A DNA stretch of 64,000 bases from Rhizobium ruizarguesonis (lineage in GTDB: Bacteria; Pseudomonadota; Alphaproteobacteria; Rhizobiales; Rhizobiaceae), in the NCBI RefSeq assembly GCF_012349115.1, contig NZ_PQIG01000100.1, forward strand, positions 62,001-126,000. The letters are read 5' to 3'. Below the pieces are notes generated by a model. That model saw nothing but the letters and a program-made list of their open reading frames with translations, made no database searches and was not told the origin of the DNA. This document shows, one piece after another, positions 59,630 through 64,000 of this stretch. Made by a program: the position numbers and the translations under genes. Positions within the stretch are counted from its first letter, which is position 1; each line of letters begins with the position of its first letter.

Positions 59630-62047
59630 ATGACGAAGAAAACGTCTGTAGCGAGCAGCACTGCCTACCCTGTTCTGCCCCTGCGCGACATCGTGGTTTT
59701 CCCGCATATGATCGTGCCGCTGTTCGTCGGACGGGAAAAGTCGATCCGTGCGCTCGAAGAGGTCATGGGGTCCGACAAGCAGATCATGCTGGTGACGCAG
59801 ATCAACGCCAGCGACGACGATCCGGATCCTTCCGCGATCCACAATGTCGGCACCGTGGCGAACGTGCTGCAGCTCTTGAAGCTGCCCGACGGCACCGTGA
59901 AGGTTCTGGTCGAAGGTCGCGCCCGCGCCGAGATCGACACTTATACCAGCCGCGAGGATTTCTATGAGGCGCTCGGCCATGTGCTCGAGGAGCCGCATGA
60001 CGATCCGGTCGAACTGGAAGCCCTGTCGCGTTCGGTCGTCTCCGAATTCGAGAGCTACGTGAAGCTCAACAAGAAGATTTCGCCCGAAGTGGTCGGCGCC
60101 GCCAGCCAGATCGACGACTATTCCAAGCTCGCCGATACGGTCGCCTCGCATCTGTCGATCAAGATCACCGAGAAGCAGGAGATGCTGGAGACCACCAGCG
60201 TCAAGCAGCGCCTCGAAAAGGCCCTCGGCTTCATGGAAGGCGAGATCTCGGTTCTGCAGGTCGAAAAGCGCATCCGCTCGCGTGTCAAGCGCCAGATGGA
60301 GAAGACCCAGCGCGAATACTACCTCAATGAACAGATGAAGGCGATCCAGAAGGAACTCGGCGACGGCGAAGAAGGCCGCGACGAGATGAGCGAACTGGAA
60401 GAGCGCATCTCCAAGACCAAGCTGTCCAAGGAAGCCCGTGAAAAGGCCGATGCGGAGCTGAAGAAGCTGCGCCAGATGAGCCCGATGTCGGCGGAAGCCA
60501 CCGTCGTGCGCAATTATCTGGACTGGCTGCTCGGCATTCCCTGGGGCAAGAAGTCGAAGATCAAGGCTGATCTCAACAATGCCGAGAAGATCCTCGAAGC
60601 TGATCACTTCGGTCTCGACAAGGTCAAGGAGCGCATCGTCGAATATCTGGCCGTGCAGGCCCGTGCCACCAAGATCAAAGGCCCGATCCTCTGCCTCGTC
60701 GGCCCTCCGGGCGTCGGCAAGACCTCGCTCGCCCAGTCGATCGCCAAGGCGACCGGCCGTGAGTATGTCCGCATGGCGCTTGGCGGCGTTCGCGACGAAG
60801 CCGAAATCCGCGGTCACCGCCGCACCTATATCGGCTCGATGCCCGGCAAGGTCATCCAGTCGATGAAGAAGGCGAAGAAGTCCAACCCGCTGTTCTTGCT
60901 CGACGAAATCGACAAGCTCGGCCAGGACTATCGCGGCGATCCGTCTTCGGCTCTGCTCGAAGTGCTCGATCCGGCGCAGAACATGACCTTCATGGATCAC
61001 TATCTGGAAGTCGAATACGACCTGTCGGATGTGATGTTCATCACGACGGCGAATACGCTGAATATTCCAGCGCCTCTGATGGACCGCATGGAGATCATCC
61101 GTATCGCCGGCTACACCGAGGATGAAAAGCGCGAAATCGCCAAGCGGCACCTGCTGCCGAAGGCCATCAAGGAACATGCGTTGCAGCCGGAAGAATTCTC
61201 GGTCAGCGACGACGCCCTGATGGCAATCAGCCAGCAGTACACCCGTGAAGCCGGCGTCCGCAACTTCGAGCGCGAGCTGATGAAACTCGCCCGTAAGGCG
61301 GTCACCGAGATCATCAAGGGCAAGACGAAGGCCGTTCACGTGACGGCTGCCAACATCTCCGACTATCTGGGCGTCCCGCGCTTCCGCCATGGCGAAGCCG
61401 AGGGCGAGGATCAAGTCGGCGTCGTGACCGGTCTTGCCTGGACGGAAGTTGGTGGCGAGCTGCTGACCATCGAAGGTGTGATGATGCCGGGCAAGGGCCG
61501 CATGACGGTCACCGGCAATCTGAAGGAAGTCATGAAGGAATCGATCTCGGCAGCGGCGTCCTATGTCCGCTCGCGCGCCGTCGATTTCGGCATCGAGCCG
61601 CCGCGCTTCGACAAGAGCGACATCCACGTGCACGTGCCGGAAGGCGCAACGCCGAAGGATGGCCCCTCGGCCGGCGTCGCCATGGCAACCGCGATCGTCT
61701 CGATCATGACCGGCATCCCGGTGGACAGGCATGTGGCCATGACCGGTGAAATCACCCTTCGCGGCCGTGTGCTGCCGATCGGCGGTCTCAAGGAAAAGCT
61801 GCTCGCAGCGCTTCGCGGCGGCATCAAGAAGGTGCTGATTCCGGAGGAAAACGCCAAGGACCTGGCGGAGATTCCTGATAACGTGAAGAACAACATGGAG
61901 ATCATCCCGGTATCCCGCATGGGCGAGGTGATCAAGCATGCGCTGATCCGGCGGCCGGAGCCGATCGAATGGGACGGCACGGTGGAAACGCCGGTCATCA
62001 CATCGGTCGAAGGCCTCGATGAGACGGGCGCAACCATAGCGCATTGA
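59630..62047 (+). CDS. lon: ATP-dependent protease Lon
   Basis: An 805-residue full-length LonA. The N-terminal substrate-binding domain (YPVLPLRDIVVFPHMIVPLF) and coiled coil (REYYLNEQMKAIQKELG) precede the AAA+ module with Walker A GPPGVGKTSLAQ and Walker B LFLLDEIDKLG. The peptidase domain has catalytic Ser in KDGPSAGVAMA and Lys in GGLKEKLLAA. It degrades damaged and regulatory proteins. It is followed by a strong terminator, then hupB, the normal rhizobial order. Confidence 0.98.
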   Translation: MTKKTSVASSTAYPVLPLRDIVVFPHMIVPLFVGREKSIRALEEVMGSDKQIMLVTQINASDDDPDPSAIHNVGTVANVLQLLKLPDGTVKVLVEGRARAEIDTYTSREDFYEALGHVLEEPHDDPVELEALSRSVVSEFESYVKLNKKISPEVVGAASQIDDYSKLADTVASHLSIKITEKQEMLETTSVKQRLEKALGFMEGEISVLQVEKRIRSRVKRQMEKTQREYYLNEQMKAIQKELGDGEEGRDEMSELEERISKTKLSKEAREKADAELKKLRQMSPMSAEATVVRNYLDWLLGIPWGKKSKIKADLNNAEKILEADHFGLDKVKERIVEYLAVQARATKIKGPILCLVGPPGVGKTSLAQSIAKATGREYVRMALGGVRDEAEIRGHRRTYIGSMPGKVIQSMKKAKKSNPLFLLDEIDKLGQDYRGDPSSALLEVLDPAQNMTFMDHYLEVEYDLSDVMFITTANTLNIPAPLMDRMEIIRIAGYTEDEKREIAKRHLLPKAIKEHALQPEEFSVSDDALMAISQQYTREAGVRNFERELMKLARKAVTEIIKGKTKAVHVTAANISDYLGVPRFRHGEAEGEDQVGVVTGLAWTEVGGELLTIEGVMMPGKGRMTVTGNLKEVMKESISAAASYVRSRAVDFGIEPPRFDKSDIHVHVPEGATPKDGPSAGVAMATAIVSIMTGIPVDRHVAMTGEITLRGRVLPIGGLKEKLLAALRGGIKKVLIPEENAKDLAEIPDNVKNNMEIIPVSRMGEVIKHALIRRPEPIEWDGTVETPVITSVEGLDETGATIAH

Positions 62048-62092
62048 GTGGCCTTTGCCACATTTATGCCCAATTGGCGCAAAACACGGAAA

Positions 62093-62122
62093 AAGGCTGG
62101 CGGAAACGCCAGCCTTTTTTGT
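62093..62122 (+). terminator. Rho-independent terminator after lon
   Basis: AAGGCTGGCG/CGCCAGCC with a GAAA loop is followed by TTTTTT, 46 bases after the lon stop. Confidence 0.93.
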
Positions 62123-62253
62123 GAAAACGTCATGTAGACGCTTGCTTTTCCTTGATTTGCAGGGCTTTTGGGTTTTCGGCGGGCCTGATGAAACCTATTC
62201 TGCGCCTAGCTTACTTTTGAGTCGTTTCATACCATTTAGAAAGGGGTGGAAAC

Positions 62254-62529
62254 ATGAACAAGAATGAACTCGTGTCCGCAGTAGCCGAAAAGGCAGGACT
62301 GACGAAGTCTGACGCGGCTTCCGCTGTTGACGCGGTTTTCGACGTTGTCCAGGCTGAACTCAAGAACAAGGGCGACATTCGCCTCGCGGGTTTCGGCAGC
62401 TTCACCGTTTCTCATCGTGCCGCAACGAAGGGCCGTAACCCGTCGACGGGCGCTGAAGTCGACATTCCGGCTCGCAACGTGCCGAAATTCACGCCCGGCA
62501 AGGGCCTGAAGGACGCCGTCAACGGCTGA
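62254..62529 (+). CDS. hupB: DNA-binding protein HU
   Basis: A 91-residue nucleoid protein that binds and bends DNA without strong sequence specificity. MNKNELVSAVAEKAGLTKSD and GFGSFTVSHRAATKGRNPST show the HU dimer body and the RNP arm; the C-terminus VPKFTPGKGLKDAV is typical. AAGGGGTGG precedes the start. It has its own terminator downstream. Confidence 0.96.
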   Translation: MNKNELVSAVAEKAGLTKSDAASAVDAVFDVVQAELKNKGDIRLAGFGSFTVSHRAATKGRNPSTGAEVDIPARNVPKFTPGKGLKDAVNG

Positions 62530-62580
62530 TCTGATATTATCCGTCAGCCGGAAACGAGACCGGTTGTGCAGGATTTGAGA

Positions 62581-62607
62581 GGGGTTCGGCTTTGCCGGAC
62601 CCCTTTT
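62581..62607 (+). terminator. Rho-independent terminator after hupB
   Basis: GGGGTTCGGC/GCCGGACCCC with a TTT loop is followed by TTTT, 51 bases after the stop codon. Confidence 0.88.
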
Positions 62608-62656
62608 GCTTTGGCTAGCCTTGCTGTCGCCCGGGCTTTGATCTACGACGTTTCTG

Positions 62657-62808
62657 TTCTCAGGGCGGGGTGAAACTCCCCACCGGCGGTAAGGGTTTCG
62701 GCTCGAGCCCGCGAGCGCCTGCTCTCGTGTCCAAGCGGGGGAAGGGCCAGCAGATCCGGTGCGATTCCGGAGCCGACGGTAAAAGTCCGGATGGAAGAGA
62801 ATGAGTGT
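62657..62808 (+). ncRNA. FMN riboswitch (RFN element)
   Basis: The conserved RFN blocks are present in order: TCAGGGCGGGGTGAAACTCC, CCACCGGCGGTAAG, then AGCCCGCGAGCG, AGCAGATCCGGTG, TTCCGGAGCCGACGGTAAAA and GTCCGGATGGAAGAGAATG. The element senses flavin mononucleotide and normally represses riboflavin genes. The next gene in the same direction is a RibN-type transporter. A GGCGG/CCGCC hairpin at 62822-62835 follows and may belong to the expression platform. Confidence 0.97.
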
Positions 62809-62883
62809 CGGTCGTGCAAAGGGCGGGGATCCGCCATGTCGCTCGTGTCCGTGCCTCATGCGTCCTGATTTATGTTGGTCCCA

Positions 62884-62987
62884 CTGCATAATTCCTTAAA
62901 TCGGAATCGATTTAAGGATAAAATTATGCAGCGATTTAAAGTGCTACAGCGTCCTTTGCGCGTCTGAAAAGACGCGCGGCGCTGTAG
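62884..62987. repeat. Palindromic intergenic repeat, family A, copy 3
   Basis: A full-length copy, nearly identical to 2329-2432 and in the same orientation. Palindromes are CTGCATAATT/AATTATGCAG and CTACAGCG/CGCTGTAG. It sits between the FMN aptamer and the ribN start, ending 5 bases before that start. Confidence 0.9.
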
Positions 62988-62992
62988 TTTGG

Positions 62993-63901
62993 ATGAAAGA
63001 CATGAATCAGACTTCCCTTGCAGTCTCGCCGTCCCGCGCCGTTGTCGGTGCCATCTGGATGGTGCTTGCCGGCATTGCCTTTTCGCTTCTCAACGTCGTC
63101 ACCCAATGGCTGACGATGAAGCTTGCCTTTCCCTCGGCGTCGGCAGCTTTCTGGCAATATGGCTTCGCCTTCCTGTTTTCGCTGCCGTTCCTTAAGAGGC
63201 TCGGCCTTGCGGCGATGCGCACGGACTATCCCTGGCGTCACCTCGTGCGCGTCGCGCTTGCCGCGCTCGGCGTCGAAGCTTGGGTCGCGGGCCTTGCCGC
63301 GGTGCCGATCTGGCAGGCGATCGCACTGGTGATGACCTCGCCCTTCTTCACCATTCTGGGCGCCCGGCTTTTCCTGGGTGAGCGCGTCGGCCCGGCCCGC
63401 TGGGCTGCGACGGCTGCGGGTTTCACCGGAGCGATGATCATCCTGCAGCCATGGTCGGACGGCTTTGGCTGGGCGGCTCTCTTGCCTGTGCTTTCGGCGC
63501 TGCTGTGGGGCGCCTCGTCGCTGATCACCAAGAGCCTGACGGGTATCGAACGACCGGAGACGATCACCGTCTGGCTGCTCGTTCTGCTGACGCCGATAAA
63601 TGGCGGGCTGGCGCTTGCGGCAGGCTTTGCAGTGCCGACGGGCGCAACCCTTGCCCTGTTCCTGCTGGCGGGGCTGCTGACTGCCGCAGCGCAGTATTTC
63701 CTGACGCTCGCCTATGCAGCCGCTGATGCCGCCTATGTCCAGCCGTTCGACGATCTGAAGCTGCCGTTGAACGTACTGGCGGGTTGGCTGTTCTTCGGTT
63801 ATGCGCCGGCGGGTTATCTCTGGCTGGGAGCGGCTCTCATCCTGTCTGCTTCGCTGTTCATCATGCGAAACGAGATGCGCCGGGAGCGCAAACCAGCCTG
63901 A
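62993..63901 (+). CDS. ribN: Riboflavin transporter, RibN type (EamA/DMT)
   Basis: A 302-residue protein with ten membrane helices in two EamA repeats (VLAGIAFSLLNVVTQWLTMK; TSPFFTILGARLFLGERVG; LPVLSALLWGASSLITKSL; AYVQPFDDLKLPLNVLAGWL). RibN was described in R. leguminosarum and relatives as a riboflavin importer under FMN riboswitch control, and the aptamer upstream supports that here. The start may be 62993 or the ATG at 63002; no strong Shine-Dalgarno is visible because the repeat fills the leader. Confidence 0.88.
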   Translation: MKDMNQTSLAVSPSRAVVGAIWMVLAGIAFSLLNVVTQWLTMKLAFPSASAAFWQYGFAFLFSLPFLKRLGLAAMRTDYPWRHLVRVALAALGVEAWVAGLAAVPIWQAIALVMTSPFFTILGARLFLGERVGPARWAATAAGFTGAMIILQPWSDGFGWAALLPVLSALLWGASSLITKSLTGIERPETITVWLLVLLTPINGGLALAAGFAVPTGATLALFLLAGLLTAAAQYFLTLAYAAADAAYVQPFDDLKLPLNVLAGWLFFGYAPAGYLWLGAALILSASLFIMRNEMRRERKPA

Positions 63902-63926
63902 CGTGATCAGGTGCAAAATGCCGCAT

Positions 63927-63944
63927 CTGTCATGCCTCTGTCAT
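63927..63944 (+). promoter_or_regulatory. PhoB binding site (Pho box)
   Basis: Two perfect CTGTCAT heptamers separated by four bases (11-base period), the classical Pho box. It lies about 55 bases before a probable start codon at 63997 that is preceded by GGGGGA, so the gene entering at the window edge is a candidate Pho regulon member. Confidence 0.75.
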
Positions 63945-64000
63945 GCCGCGCGCGCAGAAAACTCCTGTTTCGAATGTTCGACACATGGGGGATTTCATGA

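Noticed and set aside
59414..62044. Very long minus-strand frame opposite lon
   Set aside because: It is the mirror of a highly conserved high-GC gene; composition (His/Asp/Arg rich) is typical of antisense shadows.

Overview
The window is high-GC alphaproteobacterial chromosome and reads as Rhizobium of the leguminosarum/etli type. The reasons are the fabH-ihfA-merR order, a rhizobial bcs cellulose operon with bcsN, an OPX/PCP/PHPT polysaccharide locus resembling the Agrobacterium upp and R. leguminosarum gms clusters, rplM-rpsI followed at a distance by speB and argC, clpP-clpX-lon-hupB, and an FMN riboswitch ahead of a RibN-type riboflavin transporter. Species assignment is inference from gene content; no search was run. 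Start codons were chosen by eye from Shine-Dalgarno spacing and family N-termini.

Layout. 1-4.4 kb: the 3' end of fabH, ihfA, a MerR regulator, a single-domain response regulator bracketed by two copies of a palindromic intergenic repeat, a DUF4118 hybrid histidine kinase and a DUF1236 secreted protein. 4.8-14 kb: the cellulose operon bcsN, bcsA (with PilZ), bcsB, bcsZ and a TPR protein. A HAD phosphatase and tRNA-Pro(GGG) follow. 14.9-25.9 kb is accessory in character. It holds a DUF6456-like protein, a decayed zinc-ribbon/HEPN gene broken by frameshifts and a stop, a formylglycine-generating enzyme divergent from a Cys-type arylsulfatase, two membrane proteins, a methyltransferase, small rhizobial proteins, a ROK regulator and a GNAT enzyme. 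26.1-29.3 kb: a CUT1 sugar ABC importer without its ATPase. 29.3-37.6 kb: six polysaccharide genes (Wzy/ligase, PHPT, glycosyltransferase, OPX, PCP, CelD-like). 37.8-51.2 kb is mostly housekeeping: heme A synthase, a TSUP exporter, argC, speB, a FloR/CmlA-like efflux pump, rpsI-rplM, a LysR regulator, enoyl-CoA hydratase, metY. 51.4-56.6 kb: a GGDEF-EAL protein, a wrecked pstB fragment, a cytochrome P450 and a diguanylate cyclase. 57-62.5 kb: clpP, clpX, lon, hupB. 62.6-64 kb: FMN riboswitch, a palindromic repeat, ribN, and a perfect Pho box just before the window edge.

Themes. Two surface polysaccharide systems used by relatives for attachment (cellulose and a unipolar/glucomannan-like polymer) lie about 16 kb apart, and two c-di-GMP enzymes lie in the same window; BcsA carries the matching PilZ receptor domain. 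The most unusual stretches are the decayed HEPN gene next to the sulfatase-activation pair, a G8 tract in the FGE gene whose slippage would replace the protein tail, the degenerate Walker A in the PCP co-polymerase, and the palindromic repeats, one of which lies between a riboswitch and its gene.
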